Shown here: positions 6,959 through 18,210 of the stretch, one piece after another | Numbering within the stretch: position 1 is the stretch's first letter | Layout: every line of letters begins with the position of its first letter | From: Haloechinothrix alba | GTDB taxonomy: Bacteria; Actinomycetota; Actinomycetes; Mycobacteriales; Pseudonocardiaceae | Direction: 5' to 3' | NCBI RefSeq assembly: GCF_900188115.1 | Contig: NZ_FZNW01000021.1 | Span: 1-64,000 of the forward strand | DNA length: 64,000 bases | Made by a program: the position numbers and the translations under genes | The notes under the pieces: generated by a model | Told to the model about the DNA's origin: nothing | What the model saw: the letters and a program-made list of their open reading frames with translations, nothing else | The model's database searches: none

Positions 6959-8791
6959 TCACCCGTCGGCGACGGCGCTCTCGGCGATCGCCAGCGCCGT
7001 GGCCATGATGGTGACCTGCGGGTTGACTGTCGGGCAGCTCGGCAGCACGGACGCGTCGGCGACGTACACGCCGGAGGTTCCCCGCAGCCGCCCGCGCTCG
7101 TCCACCGGGCTGGACTCCGGGTCGGCGCCCATGCGGACCGACCCGGTGGGGTGGAAGGCGGCGAGGTGCAGCTCGGGTCGCGCCAGCCGCTCGGTGATGG
7201 CATGCAGCTCGGCCGGTGTGCTCGCGCGAGGGTGGCGCGGGAGGCCGGTGAGGACCTCGGTCGCTCCCGCGGCGAACAGCACGTCGCCGATCGCGCGCAG
7301 CGCGGCACGCAGCTTGCCGTGGTCGGTCCGGCTCAGCCGGTAGCTCAGCACCGACCTGCGCCTGCCGTGCACCCGCCCGGACGGCTCGTCGGCGATCATC
7401 GCCCCGAGCGTGGCCAGGTGCGCCGAGGCCTCCTGCTCCGCACGCAGCTCGCGTCCCGTGCCGGGCAGCACGAACGTGCCCATGCCCGGCGGTGCCGCCG
7501 TGGCCTCAAGCAGGATGCCCTCGTTGTGCCACTGCTCGATTCCGACACTCTGCAGCACCCCCTTCCAGGACTCGACCGGCTCGGCGAACCGCCCGGCGAG
7601 GCTCGTCGCAGGATGCAGTGCCAGGTTGCGGCCGAGCTGGGCGTGGCCGCCGAGCCCGGACCGGCGCAGCAGGGGTGGTGTCTCGGTGGCACCCGCGGCG
7701 ACGACCACCCGGGGACTCAGGATCTCCACGGGCGTGCCGTCCGGGCGCCGTGCCGCGACGCCCGCCGCAGTGCCACGGTCGACGAGCACGCGGTCGACGC
7801 GCAGCTCGGTGACGATGCGCGCACCGTCGGCGCAGGCCTGCGGCAGCGCGTTGAGGTGCACGCCGTTCTTGGCGTTACGCGGGCACCCCACTGCGCACTG
7901 GCAGCAGCCGCCGCAGCCGGGGGCGTTGCGGTGCAGCGGGCCTGCCTGCCACCCGAGCCGCCGCGCGCCTTCCAGCGCGAGCTCCCCGTTGCGCCCGAGC
8001 ACGTCCGTCGGTTGTTCGGCCACCCCCAGCGTGCGCTCCACCTCAGGAACCAGCTCGTCGAACCGCTCCACCAGCTCGATGCCATCCGCGCTGCGCCAGC
8101 GCTCGACGACCTCGGCCGGTGGCCGGTAGCAGGTACCGGAGTTGATCAGGGTGCTGCCGCCGACGCCCTTGCCGAGCGGGAGCAGGACCGGTGGCGCCCC
8201 GAGCGCGGCTGTGGCACCGCCGTCCCGGTACAGCTCGCTGAACCGGTCGGCAGGCGGGCGGCCCCGGAAGTCCTCGACGCCGAACCGGCCGCCTTCCTCG
8301 ACGATCACGACGGACAGCCCGGCCCGCGCCATGGTGCGCGCGACCATCGCGCCGCCCGCGCCCGAGCCGATCACGACGGCGTCCGCGGTGGCACGGGCAG
8401 GCCAGCGGTCCGCCGGGGTGCAGTCCAGCTCGGGGTCCGGGCGGACGATGCCGGTCTCGGGCGGTGGCTCCGCCGATCCGGATGCCAGCAGCAGCGGCAT
8501 CTTCAGCGCATCCACCAGTGTCGCCAGCGCGGGGCGCGCGGTCAGGGTCCGGCAGACCTCGTCCCGCCGGTCGGCGTCGAGCTGGTCGAACCGCCTGCCT
8601 GTGAGCAGCACCGCCACGGTGTCGAGGGCGCCGGACCCCGCGTGCAGCCCGAATCGCGCGAATCGGGGGAAGCCCCGGCACAGGGCATCGACCCGCTCCG
8701 TGACGGGCGCCGCCTCCGCGGCGGTGTCCATCCCGAGCAGTGCCGCGACCGTCCCGGTCAGCGCTCGTGGTGGCGCGGTCTCGTTCGTCAT
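6959..8791 (-). CDS. GMC-family FAD oxidoreductase (long-chain alcohol oxidase type)
   Basis: 610 residues. About 130 N-terminal residues precede the Rossmann FAD motif (VVIGSGAGGAMVARTMA). The GMC signature follows (PLGKGVGGSTLINSGTCYRPP). A cysteine cluster with the pattern C-G-G-C-C-x-C-x3-C sits mid-protein, and the C-terminal GMC_oxred_C region ends with HPTGSVRMG and NPQVTIMATALA. The long N-terminus and Cys cluster are typical of the fatty-alcohol oxidase or Rv0492c-like branch rather than choline dehydrogenase. Substrates are likely long-chain alcohols or sterol-like lipids, but this is not proven. It is the third gene of an operon with the GntR regulator and a hypothetical gene; GAAGGTGACGGG precedes the ATG. 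Confidence 0.85.
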   Translation of the reverse strand: MTNETAPPRALTGTVAALLGMDTAAEAAPVTERVDALCRGFPRFARFGLHAGSGALDTVAVLLTGRRFDQLDADRRDEVCRTLTARPALATLVDALKMPLLLASGSAEPPPETGIVRPDPELDCTPADRWPARATADAVVIGSGAGGAMVARTMARAGLSVVIVEEGGRFGVEDFRGRPPADRFSELYRDGGATAALGAPPVLLPLGKGVGGSTLINSGTCYRPPAEVVERWRSADGIELVERFDELVPEVERTLGVAEQPTDVLGRNGELALEGARRLGWQAGPLHRNAPGCGGCCQCAVGCPRNAKNGVHLNALPQACADGARIVTELRVDRVLVDRGTAAGVAARRPDGTPVEILSPRVVVAAGATETPPLLRRSGLGGHAQLGRNLALHPATSLAGRFAEPVESWKGVLQSVGIEQWHNEGILLEATAAPPGMGTFVLPGTGRELRAEQEASAHLATLGAMIADEPSGRVHGRRRSVLSYRLSRTDHGKLRAALRAIGDVLFAAGATEVLTGLPRHPRASTPAELHAITERLARPELHLAAFHPTGSVRMGADPESSPVDERGRLRGTSGVYVADASVLPSCPTVNPQVTIMATALAIAESAVADG

Positions 8792-8812
8792 CCCGTCACC
8801 TTCTACGTGCGT

Positions 8813-10246
8813 TCAGTGACTGCCACGTTCGTGGCTGCTGCCGTCGGTGACGCCGGAACCGACCTCGGCGTGCGCGGTCCCGTCAAGGGTCCACTCGCGA
8901 TAGGTCGTCCACCGCCCGTCGGTGCGGTGCTGCACGACGATGTGAACGTGCGCCCGCTCCGTGTTGTGGCACACGGCGGGACTGCCGTCCGGGTTCCGGT
9001 AGTCCACGTCCACTGTGTCCTCCGGAGGCTGGGTCACCTCGATGTGCAGCCAGTACTCCCCCGACCTGCCCCACACCCGCCAGGTCGGTAGGCCGACGTC
9101 GGCTTTCAGCCGCAGCGCGGCGAGCAGCGTGTCCCCGGCGGGAAGGTCCCGCCCGCCGATGCGCAGCCGCACGAACGGCTGGGGCGGCAGCCGCCGCAAC
9201 CCCGGCCGGGTGGACACCGCGGCCACGACCTCGGCGACGTCCCCGTCCCCGAGGTCCGCGTGCAGCCATGCCCACCGCCGGGCGTTTCCGTGCCCGTATA
9301 TGTGCGCGGTCGCGCCGGGAGCGTCGGCGAGGTGCAGGTTGCGGCCCTGGTACCGGATGGCGCCGCGAAAGCGCTCCGCGGGGCGCGGGACGACCTGGGC
9401 TCCGGGTAGTACGCCGGTGCGCCACGCCCATTGCGGGAACGTGAACAGTGTCGGTCCGGACGGCTCGGCGTGCAGGTCCCACTCGATCTGTCCGGCCGTC
9501 CCGCGCAGGTGCGTCGGCGAGACCGTGACGTCGGGGGTGTCGGCGACCCAGCCGTGCCGCGGCGGGTGCCAGTCCCGCGGCCCGAACCGGTCCAGGACCG
9601 GCGGCCCGCCGGGAGGGAAGACCGCGGCCCACCCGTGCAGCCGGGCCGGGCCGCTGTCACTGGGCGCGACGAGCTCGTGGTGGACCCAGACACCGGTGCC
9701 CGTGTCCGGGTCGGTCAACGTCGTGTACCACACCTCGAGCCTGCCTGGCGTGCCGTCCCAGCGGGGCAGCAAGTCGTCCACATGAGACTGTCTGTTCCTG
9801 CGGAGCCGGAAGCTGCGCAGCATCGGCCACAGGTGGCGTGGGATCGAGAAGCGTACCAGTGTTTCGGCGACGACCTGGCCGGAGTCGTCGGTGATGGTGG
9901 CGGGCAGGGTGGTCATCGAGCGGAGCGGGCGCTTGAAGCTGACCGACTTCCAGCCGTCCAGGTGGAGTGCGCGCCCGTCGAGTGCGGTGAAGTCGAGCTG
10001 GTACCGCAGCCGCTTGCGCGTCAGTGGTGCGATGTGCAGGGTCCCGTACGCGGCGGAGTCCTCGGCCAGGTCGGGCACCGTGACGCGCCCGCGGAGGCCT
10101 GCGACGGTGTCGGCCATCGGATGCAACAGCTCGGTGACGGTGACGTCCAGGTCCAGCGTGCAGCTCGTGCTGGACCCGGTGTCACTGATCCGGCACTGGC
10201 CGGCCATGGTCTCGCTGAACGTGGTGTGCAGGGTGTTGGCTGTCAT
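8813..10246 (-). CDS. Conserved hypothetical protein (Rv0493c-like position)
   Basis: 477 residues with no signal peptide and no membrane segment. It is beta-rich, with repeated W-containing strands such as GHGNARRWAWLHADLG. This recalls the lipocalin-like AttH/carotenoid-hydratase fold, but I cannot assign it firmly. Its start overlaps the stop of the GntR gene (ATGA at 10243-10246), and 21 bases separate it from the GMC oxidoreductase, so all three form one transcript. The gene set matches Rv0494-Rv0493c-Rv0492c of M. tuberculosis, which suggests that it works with the oxidoreductase on a lipid. Confidence 0.7.
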   Translation of the reverse strand: MTANTLHTTFSETMAGQCRISDTGSSTSCTLDLDVTVTELLHPMADTVAGLRGRVTVPDLAEDSAAYGTLHIAPLTRKRLRYQLDFTALDGRALHLDGWKSVSFKRPLRSMTTLPATITDDSGQVVAETLVRFSIPRHLWPMLRSFRLRRNRQSHVDDLLPRWDGTPGRLEVWYTTLTDPDTGTGVWVHHELVAPSDSGPARLHGWAAVFPPGGPPVLDRFGPRDWHPPRHGWVADTPDVTVSPTHLRGTAGQIEWDLHAEPSGPTLFTFPQWAWRTGVLPGAQVVPRPAERFRGAIRYQGRNLHLADAPGATAHIYGHGNARRWAWLHADLGDGDVAEVVAAVSTRPGLRRLPPQPFVRLRIGGRDLPAGDTLLAALRLKADVGLPTWRVWGRSGEYWLHIEVTQPPEDTVDVDYRNPDGSPAVCHNTERAHVHIVVQHRTDGRWTTYREWTLDGTAHAEVGSGVTDGSSHERGSH

Positions 10247-10971
10247 TCGTCACCTCCGCGGGCGAGCATGCTCTCAATCATCAGCTGGCCGGTGCGCTCC
10301 AGGTAGTCCGTCGCCCTGGAGCGCACCGTCTCCGCGTCGGCGCCCGAACACACCGCTTCGGACAGCGGGTCGAGCCGGTCGGCCGCCGCGGCGGGCTCGT
10401 CGAAGGCGCCGCGCACGGCGTGCCGCTGGCGCAGGTACGTATCCAGCACGAGGTTGATCAGCAGGGGGTAGACCCGGTTGCCGGTGGCGGCGGCCAGTTC
10501 CCGGTGCCACTCGCACTCGGTGATCTGCGCGGCGTCGGCGTCCGGCGCCTCGCGTAGCTGCCGCGCCAGGGTGCCCAGCCGCTGCTTGTGGTACTCGGAG
10601 GCGTCGCGTGCCGCGCGTACGGCGATCGTCGCGCCGATCTCGGTACGCACCTCGAACACCGAGCGCACCCAGCCGGGGGCGTTCTCCGCCACCAGCATGG
10701 GTAGCAGCTCGAGTCCGCCCTGCCTCTCGTAGTCCCGCACCCGGGTTCCGACGCCGTGTTTGGTCTCCACCAGGCCGGCCTGGGACAGTCGCATCAGCGC
10801 GTGCTTGAGGGTCGTCCTGGTCACCTCGTACCGCTCGGCCAGCTCGCGGGTGGGCGGCAGGTACTGCCCGGACGTGTAGGTGCCCGCGAGGATTTCCTGG
10901 CGCAGGTTCCGCTCGACGGCGTCTACCAGCGTCTCGCGGGTGAGTGCGGTGTTGGTTGGTGGGTGAGCCAC
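10243..10971 (-). CDS. GntR/FadR-family regulator (FCD type)
   Basis: 242 residues. An N-terminal winged helix (GQYLPPTRELAERYEVTRTT, then LKHALMRLSQAGLVE) is followed by an all-helical FCD ligand-binding domain with the metal-site residues typical of the group (ECEWHRELAAATGN). Length and gene order match Rv0494 of M. tuberculosis, described as a fatty-acyl-CoA-responsive FadR-like regulator. A fatty acyl-CoA effector is therefore a reasonable inference here. It heads the operon with the hypothetical protein and the GMC oxidoreductase. Confidence 0.88.
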   Translation of the reverse strand: MAHPPTNTALTRETLVDAVERNLRQEILAGTYTSGQYLPPTRELAERYEVTRTTLKHALMRLSQAGLVETKHGVGTRVRDYERQGGLELLPMLVAENAPGWVRSVFEVRTEIGATIAVRAARDASEYHKQRLGTLARQLREAPDADAAQITECEWHRELAAATGNRVYPLLINLVLDTYLRQRHAVRGAFDEPAAAADRLDPLSEAVCSGADAETVRSRATDYLERTGQLMIESMLARGGDE

Positions 10972-11073
10972 TCAGTCACCGTAACACCGCGGCCGGTTGG
11001 AGTACAGCGGTAGCGAACGTTGCCGTAGCCGCGGCCGGTCGCGACAGCGACCGCCTGCGGCGAGCCCGGGCTG

Positions 11074-12099
11074 TCACGGGACCAGGACCGCCGCCCCTGT
11101 GACCCGGCCGTGGGCCAGATCAGCCAGGGCCGTGTCCGCCTCGGACAGTGGATAGCTGGTGGTGTGCACCCGGAAGCGGTGCGTGGCCGCGAGGTCGAGG
11201 AACTCCGCGGCGTCGGCTCGGGTGTTCGCGGTCACGCTGCGGAGGTCGCGTTCCAGGAACAGGTGCCGCTGGTAGTCCAGCGTGGGCACGTCGGACAGGT
11301 GGATACCGGCGATGGCCAGCGTTCCCCCACGGTCCAGGGCCTCCAACGCCGGGGGCACGAGTGTACCGACCGGGGCGAAAAGGATCGCCGAGTCGAGCGG
11401 TTCGGGTGGTGCCTCGGTGGTGCCCTGCGCGGAGGCCGCGCCCAGCCCGAGTGCCAGGTCGCGGGCCGTGGCGCTGCGGGTCATGACGTGCACAGTGGCG
11501 CCGCGGGCCAGCGCTGCCTGCGCCGCGAGGTGGGCGCTGGCACCGAAACCGTAGATACCCAGGCGCCCGCCCGCGGGAACGTCCGCCCGTCGCAGGGCGC
11601 GGTACCCGATGATGCCGGCGCACAGCAGCGGGGCGAGCTCGACATCGGAGTACCCGCCGGGAAGGCGGTGTGCGTACGCGGCGTCGACCGTGGCGAACTC
11701 GGCGTAGCCGCCGTCGGCGTCCCAGCCGGTGTAGGTCGAGCCAGGACACAGGTTCTCGGCACCGGACGTGCAGTACCGGCACGTTCCGCACGTGCCCCGG
11801 ATCCAGGCGATCCCCACCCGGTCGCCAGGTACGAAGCGGTCGGAGCGCGAACCGGCGAGGACCTCGCCGACCACCTCGTGGCCCGGGACGACACCTGAGC
11901 GGTGCACAGGAAGGTCCCCCTCCGCGACGTGCAGGTCGGTGCGGCACACCCCGCAGGCGCGCACCCGCACAAGCAGCTCACCGGCAGCCGGGCGCGGTAC
12001 CGGCTCGGAGCACTCGACAAGCGGGCCGGTACTCATCGGCCCGGGCTCCCGCACCCGCCAGGCCCGCATCGTCCCGGCTCGCTCGCCGGCTCGGTTCAT
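11074..12099 (-). CDS. Zinc-dependent alcohol dehydrogenase
   Basis: 341 residues of the MDR superfamily. The catalytic zinc region is visible (CGVCRTDLH, then [10 protein letters not shown]). The structural zinc site has four cysteines in [15 protein letters not shown] at about residues 104-118. A Rossmann NAD(P) domain follows ([14 protein letters not shown]). The start at 12099 has AAGGAGC upstream. The gene lies 67 bases after dosS on the same strand and so may be co-transcribed with dosR-dosS. In that context it could reoxidise NADH under low oxygen, which is an inference. Confidence 0.88.
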   Translation of the reverse strand: MNRAGERAGTMRAWRVREPGPMSTGPLVECSEPVPRPAAGELLVRVRACGVCRTDLHVAEGDLPVHRSGVVPGHEVVGEVLAGSRSDRFVPGDRVGIAWIRGTCGTCRYCTSGAENLCPGSTYTGWDADGGYAEFATVDAAYAHRLPGGYSDVELAPLLCAGIIGYRALRRADVPAGGRLGIYGFGASAHLAAQAALARGATVHVMTRSATARDLALGLGAASAQGTTEAPPEPLDSAILFAPVGTLVPPALEALDRGGTLAIAGIHLSDVPTLDYQRHLFLERDLRSVTANTRADAAEFLDLAATHRFRVHTTSYPLSEADTALADLAHGRVTGAAVLVP

Positions 12100-12166
12100 G
12101 GCCCGCTCCTTGCTCGGCCGGCCCCAGGGAGCCGGTACGTGACCGCGGCTGGTCGCGGTCGGGTAC

Positions 12167-13960
<1,794 letters not shown>

Positions 13961-14608
13961 TCAGCGGGCGCGTGGCTTGTTGTTTTGTAGCTTGGTCGCC
14001 AGTACCGCCACCTGCGTACGCCGTTCCATACCCAGTTTGGCCAGTAGCCGGGAGACGTAGTTCTTCACGGTCTTTTCCGCGAGGTACATGCGTTGGGCGA
14101 TCTGCCGGTTGGTCAGCCCTTCACCGATGTGCGCGAGGAGGTCTCGCTCGCGTTCGGTGAGGGTGTCCAGTGGGCCGCTGTCCGTGGCGTCCTCCCGCAC
14201 TTTCGACATCAGCGCGGCTGCGGCGCGGTTGTCCAGCAGTGACCGTCCGCTGGCGACCTCCCGTACGGCCTCGAGCAGGTCGGCGCCCTTGATGTCCTTG
14301 ATGACGTAGCCCCCGGCCCCTGCGAGGATCGCGTCCAGCATGGCCTGGTCATCGGTGAACGAGGTCAGCATCAGGCAGTTCAGCTCGGGCATGTCCGAGC
14401 GGAGGTCGCGGCACAGCTCCACGCCGTTGCCGTCCGGTAGCCGCACGTCGAGCACGGCAACATCCGGCCGCAGTGGCGGGATCCGGGCGGCGGCCTCCGA
14501 TACGGAGGAGGCCTCACCGACCACGGTCAGCTCCGGGTCGGACTCGAGCAGCTCGGCGAGCCCGCGCCGGACCACCTCGTGGTCGTCAACCAGAAACACC
14601 TGGGTCAT
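13961..14608 (-). CDS. dosR: DosR/DevR response regulator
   Basis: 215 residues of the NarL/FixJ class. The receiver domain has Asp8-Asp9, phospho-acceptor Asp54 in [12 protein letters not shown], and the conserved Lys in YVIKDIKG. The C-terminal LuxR-type helix-turn-helix includes [20 protein letters not shown], which is also how I remember the DNA-recognition region of M. tuberculosis DosR. Genes under DosR control in mycobacteria (Acg-like nitroreductases, universal stress proteins, alpha-crystallin, Rv0079) lie close by in this window. A candidate DosR box lies upstream at 14670-14683, so autoregulation is likely. Confidence 0.95.
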   Translation of the reverse strand: MTQVFLVDDHEVVRRGLAELLESDPELTVVGEASSVSEAAARIPPLRPDVAVLDVRLPDGNGVELCRDLRSDMPELNCLMLTSFTDDQAMLDAILAGAGGYVIKDIKGADLLEAVREVASGRSLLDNRAAAALMSKVREDATDSGPLDTLTERERDLLAHIGEGLTNRQIAQRMYLAEKTVKNYVSRLLAKLGMERRTQVAVLATKLQNNKPRAR

Positions 14609-14666
14609 GTCGCACCCTTACTGTTCGCGTTCTGCCTCCAGATTACGCGGCGGGTACCGGGGCGGG

Positions 14667-14686
14667 CACTGGTCGAAAGTCCCTCG
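14667..14686. promoter_or_regulatory. Candidate DosR box between dosR and nitroreductase
   Basis: TGGTCGAAAGTCCC at 14670-14683 matches 11 of 14 positions of the mycobacterial DosR core GGGACTWWAGTCCC. It lies in the divergent region between dosR (start 14608) and the Acg-like gene (start 14783), so one site could serve both. A near-identical sequence occurs at 19225-19238. Confidence 0.6.
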
Positions 14687-14782
14687 TGATCGAGGACCAA
14701 GCGCAATGGTGCCAGCTGTCCGAGTGCGCGCAGGATGGATCCAATCAGCAGCGCACGCTCCCGAGCAGGAGGACGCAGACGG

Positions 14783-15748
14783 ATGGCCACGACGGCGCAG
14801 ATCATCGACAGGGCATTGGCCGACGCCGTGCTCGCGCCCTCCCCCTGCAACACGCAGCCCTGGTGGTTCCGGGTGCGCGGCGACCGCATCGACCTGTACC
14901 TCGACCGTGACCGGGTGCTTCCGGTCGCCGACCCCGATGCTCGTGAGGCCCTGCTTGCCTGCGGCGCCGCGCTGTGCAACCTGCGTGTCTCCGTGCGCGG
15001 GCAGGACCGGGTCGCGCTGGTCGACCTCCAGCCGGACCGGGAGCGGCCGGACCTGCTCGCTACGGTGCGGATCGGCGGTGAGCGGACCGCGACGTCGACG
15101 GAGTACAAGCTCGCCGAGGCCATCTCCAGGCGGCACACCAACCGGCACCCGTTCCTGGACAGAGCCGTACCGCTCACGGTTCGCGGCAAGCTCGCCTCGG
15201 CCGCGCGAGTGGAAGGCGCCAAGCTCGAGTTCGTCGACGCCTCCGCACGTTACGACCGCATCGCGCGGCTGGTGCGCAGGGCCGACCACATCCAGCGAAC
15301 CGACCCGGCGTACGAGGCGGAGATCAGCGCCTGGACCAGCGGGACCGAGTCCCGGCCGGACGGGGTTCCGGCGAGCGCGGAGGGGCCGACGCCGCAGCAG
15401 GATGGCGTGCTGGCGCTGCGGAGCTACCACGCGCACGACGGGCTGCCCGCCCGCCCGTTCGAGCAGCAGCCGCTGCTGGTCGCGGCACTCACCTCGGTCG
15501 CGGGAGTTCGCTCCACCCTGCGGGCAGGTGCCGGCATACAGCGGGCGTTGCTGACAGCCACGCAGCTCGGACTGGTCGCGTCGTTCGTGTCCCAGCCCTT
15601 CGAGGTTGCGCGGACGCGAGCGGAGCTCGCCGAGCTGTTCGCCTCCGACGGCGAGCTGCACACGTTGCTGCGGATCGGCTACGGCCACCCGGTCGGCCCT
15701 ACCCCGCGCCGCCCGCCGGCAGCCGTCGGCGCAGATGAGCATGAATAG
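14783..15748 (+). CDS. Acg-family nitroreductase-like flavoprotein
   Basis: 321 residues. It has the Acg (Rv2032)-type pattern: APSPCNTQPWWFRV near the N-terminus, LLACGAALCNLRV, and a second nitroreductase-like half near the C-terminus (TATQLGLVASFVSQPFE). In mycobacteria these proteins belong to the DosR regulon and are thought to sequester or use flavin during dormancy. The ATG at 14783 was chosen for the GCAGGAGGA ten bases upstream and the family start. It is divergent from dosR and precedes the universal stress gene. Confidence 0.88.
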   Translation: MATTAQIIDRALADAVLAPSPCNTQPWWFRVRGDRIDLYLDRDRVLPVADPDAREALLACGAALCNLRVSVRGQDRVALVDLQPDRERPDLLATVRIGGERTATSTEYKLAEAISRRHTNRHPFLDRAVPLTVRGKLASAARVEGAKLEFVDASARYDRIARLVRRADHIQRTDPAYEAEISAWTSGTESRPDGVPASAEGPTPQQDGVLALRSYHAHDGLPARPFEQQPLLVAALTSVAGVRSTLRAGAGIQRALLTATQLGLVASFVSQPFEVARTRAELAELFASDGELHTLLRIGYGHPVGPTPRRPPAAVGADEHE

Positions 15749-15840
15749 CCCACCCGGTTCGCGCACCGTGCTCGACCAGCCACCCAGACGCAACGAATGC
15801 TGAGCCCCATGCGGGCCGGCGACAACACGGAAGGAGCATC

Positions 15841-16788
15841 ATGACCAGTAACGCCGATGCACGCCACACCATCCTTGTCGGTGTGGACGGATCCGACTCC
15901 GCGCGCCGAGCGGCCTGCTGGGGCGCCAGGGAAGCCCGCAGGCGGGGAGCTGTTCTCTCGCTCGTGCATGTCTGCTACATCCCCGATACTCTGCCGCGCT
16001 ACCCGGCTCCACCGAAGGAACGGTTCGACGAAGCCATGGTGGAGGCGGGCGAGAGCACGTTGTCGGAGGCGAAAGATGCCGCCTTGGCGGAGGCTCCGGA
16101 CATCCAGGTGGAAACCTACGTCCATATCGGCCCGGTAGCGGCGACTCTGGTAGCCGAGTCCAAGAACGCGCGTCTGGTCGTGCTCGGCAGCCGGGGGCTC
16201 GGCGGGTTCGCGGGACTGCTCGTCGGGTCGGTGGGGGTCACGCTCGCGGCACACGGCGCGTGCCCCGTCGTCGTCGTGCCGAAGGACGGCGACGGCCGAG
16301 AGACCCCCGCCGATGTGGGCCTTGGCGATGTGGACGGCGCGGGCTGCGTGGTCGTCGGGATCGACGGTTCCAGGCGGAGTGATCCCGCCGTCGAGTTCGC
16401 CTTCGACGCCGCGTCTCAGCGAGGCGTCCCGCTCGTGGCGGTGCACGTGTGGAACCAGGCCACGATCGACACCGACTGGCCCGAGCTGTCCATCGCTACC
16501 TCGCACGAGGCAGAAGGTCAGCTGGAATCCCTGGTCGCCTCCGAGCGGCTGGCCGGATGGCGGGAGAAGTACCCCGATGTCGAGGTGACCGTACGGGTCC
16601 GGCGCGGCAGGCCCGCCGAGATGCTGCTCGAGGAAGCGGGTCGCGAGGAGGCGCCCGCCGAGCTGATCGTGGTCGGCTCTCGCGGCCGGGGACCGCTGCT
16701 CGGTCTGGGCCTCGGATCCGTGAGCCAGAAGGTGCTGCACCACGCGGGTGTACCGGTCGCGATCGTGCGCTCCGGAGCGCAGGCGTGA
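15841..16788 (+). CDS. Tandem universal stress protein
   Basis: 315 residues made of two Usp domains, about 9-145 and 165-313. Each has a start strand of the form ILVGVDGSD or VVVGIDGSR and an ATP-binding loop of the G-x2-G-x9-G-S type (GSRGLGGFAGLLVGS and GSRGRGPLLGLGLGS). Double-domain ATP-binding Usps of this kind are DosR targets in mycobacteria. AAGGAGC lies just before the ATG. The gene is probably co-transcribed with the upstream nitroreductase (92-base gap). Confidence 0.93.
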   Translation: MTSNADARHTILVGVDGSDSARRAACWGAREARRRGAVLSLVHVCYIPDTLPRYPAPPKERFDEAMVEAGESTLSEAKDAALAEAPDIQVETYVHIGPVAATLVAESKNARLVVLGSRGLGGFAGLLVGSVGVTLAAHGACPVVVVPKDGDGRETPADVGLGDVDGAGCVVVGIDGSRRSDPAVEFAFDAASQRGVPLVAVHVWNQATIDTDWPELSIATSHEAEGQLESLVASERLAGWREKYPDVEVTVRVRRGRPAEMLLEEAGREEAPAELIVVGSRGRGPLLGLGLGSVSQKVLHHAGVPVAIVRSGAQA

Positions 16789-16866
16789 CACCCGCCTCCC
16801 GGGGTCGGCATGTCGGCCTGGTCACCCTTGCCCTGCAGCGCGGGGACATCGCGTGAGAATGGTCGT

Positions 16867-17640
16867 GTGGGTTGGATCGAACTGCACGGGGCCGCCAACG
16901 TCCGGGACCTGGCCGGGCTGCCGGCCGAGGACGGGCGTCGTGTCGCCGAACGGAAGCTGGTGCGCGCGGACAACCTGCGTGGCCTGTCGCAGGCGGACGT
17001 GACAACCCTCGTGCGGGAGCGGCGCGTCCGCACCGTGGTGGACCTGCGAACGCGCTCCGAGGTGCGTTCGGAGGGGCCCGGTGCGCTGACGGAGATACCG
17101 CAGGTACGCCACCTGTACCACTCGATGCTGCCCGAGGAGGACGGCTCCGCAGCCGACTCGTCCGACGCCCTGCTCACCAGGCGGGAGCGGATCCTGAGCA
17201 GGTACCCGGACGACTTCGTGTGCGGGATGTACCTCGGGTACCTGGCAGAGCGCCCGGACAGTGTGGTCGCCGCCGTCCGCTCGGTGCTGGACGACGAGGG
17301 CGCGACGCTGGTGCACTGCGCCGCGGGGAAGGACCGCACCGGTGTCGTGGTCGCACTGGCCCTGTCCGCCGCGGGGGTCGAACGTGACGCGGTGATCGCC
17401 GACTACGTCGCCACCGGTGAGCGCATCACGGCCGTGCTCGACCGGCTGCGCGCCTCACCCACCTACGCCGACGGTATCGACAGAATTCCCGTTGACGCGC
17501 ACAGGCCGCGGCCCGAGACGATGGCGGCGTTCCTGGACGAGCTGGAGCGCCACTACGGGGGTGCGCGCGGCTGGCTGCGCAGGCACGGCGTCGACGACGA
17601 CGAGATCGCGCGGCTGCGCGCCTACCTGCTCGACGACTGA
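16867..17640 (+). CDS. Tyrosine-protein phosphatase, PtpB/IphP type
   Basis: 257 residues. The active-site P-loop reads VHCAAGKDRTGVVVAL, matching the C-x5-R pocket of PtpB-like phosphatases. The family start pattern GAANVRDLAG and the conserved VVDLRTRSEV are present. A GTG at 16867 gives an N-terminus matching PtpB; an ATG at 16810 is in frame but adds residues without homology. In mycobacteria PtpB is secreted and acts on phosphotyrosine, phosphoserine and phosphoinositides; here there is no signal peptide. It follows the Usp gene with a 78-base gap. Confidence 0.88.
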   Translation: MGWIELHGAANVRDLAGLPAEDGRRVAERKLVRADNLRGLSQADVTTLVRERRVRTVVDLRTRSEVRSEGPGALTEIPQVRHLYHSMLPEEDGSAADSSDALLTRRERILSRYPDDFVCGMYLGYLAERPDSVVAAVRSVLDDEGATLVHCAAGKDRTGVVVALALSAAGVERDAVIADYVATGERITAVLDRLRASPTYADGIDRIPVDAHRPRPETMAAFLDELERHYGGARGWLRRHGVDDDEIARLRAYLLDD

Positions 17641-17685
17641 CCCGCGGGTTACCGGCGCCCACCCACCAGCGTCCCGGCGTGGAAG

Positions 17686-17746
17686 GTGGGAGCCGAAGGT
17701 GACACTTGGCTCCTTCTATGGAACCGAGGTCACCTTCGGCTCCCAC
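17686..17746. repeat. Large hairpin (18-bp perfect arms)
   Basis: GTGGGAGCCGAAGGTGAC at 17686-17703 is repeated in perfect inversion at 17729-17746. The 25-base loop contains a second, imperfect inverted pair, so the stem can extend. It lies between the phosphatase gene and the broken MFS gene, at the point where the MFS sequence stops. It may be a bidirectional terminator or a small inserted palindromic repeat. Confidence 0.7.
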
Positions 17747-17747
17747 T

Positions 17748-18210
17748 CCCGAAGAACCGGTACACCGAGTTCACCCGCCCCAGCAGGTGGTCGGGCACGA
17801 TGCTCTGCCGCAGGGACACGGTGACCACGTTCCACTGCACCACGAAAGCCGATCACCAGCAGCATCAGCCACGCCAGCGCGGCGGGATCGGCGATGCTCG
17901 CCTGGTTGGCGAGCACGACCCCGGCGAAGGCGAGCATCGTGACGCCGCCCGCGACATCCATCCAGGCGACAAGCAGGCGCCGGTCCACCCGGTCGGTGAT
18001 CACTCCCGCGGGCAGCGAGAACACCAGCCACGGCACCCGCACCGCCGCGGTGGCCAGCGCGATCAGCATCGGCTCCCGTGTGATGGCCGAGGCCAGCCAC
18101 GGGATCGCGACCAGCCGCAGACCGTCCCCGAGGTTGGAGAAGGAGTGCGCGGACAGCAGCTTCCAGTAGTTCGCCCCCAGGCGCCCCTATTCCGGCGCAG
18201 GGCCGGTCAC
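17748..18210 (-). pseudogene. MFS transporter remnant (nonsense, deletion, truncation)
   Basis: The GTG at 18210 overlaps the ArsR stop (GTGA), the normal coupled start. A TAG is at codon 8 (18187-18189). The frame then continues as a good MFS N-terminus (FSNLGDGLRLVAIPW, LPAGVITDRVDRRLL) to about 17865. There it jumps frame directly to a later MFS segment (NVVTVSLRQSIVPDHLLGRV), so the middle of the transporter is deleted. The sequence ends at the large hairpin. It was probably a drug-type exporter controlled by the adjacent ArsR protein and can no longer work. Confidence 0.8.

Noticed and set aside
6689-9091. 800-residue open frame on the plus strand
   Set aside because: It is the antisense shadow of the GMC oxidoreductase and the end of its neighbour; the product is Arg/Gly/Pro-rich without any motif and has no ribosome binding site.
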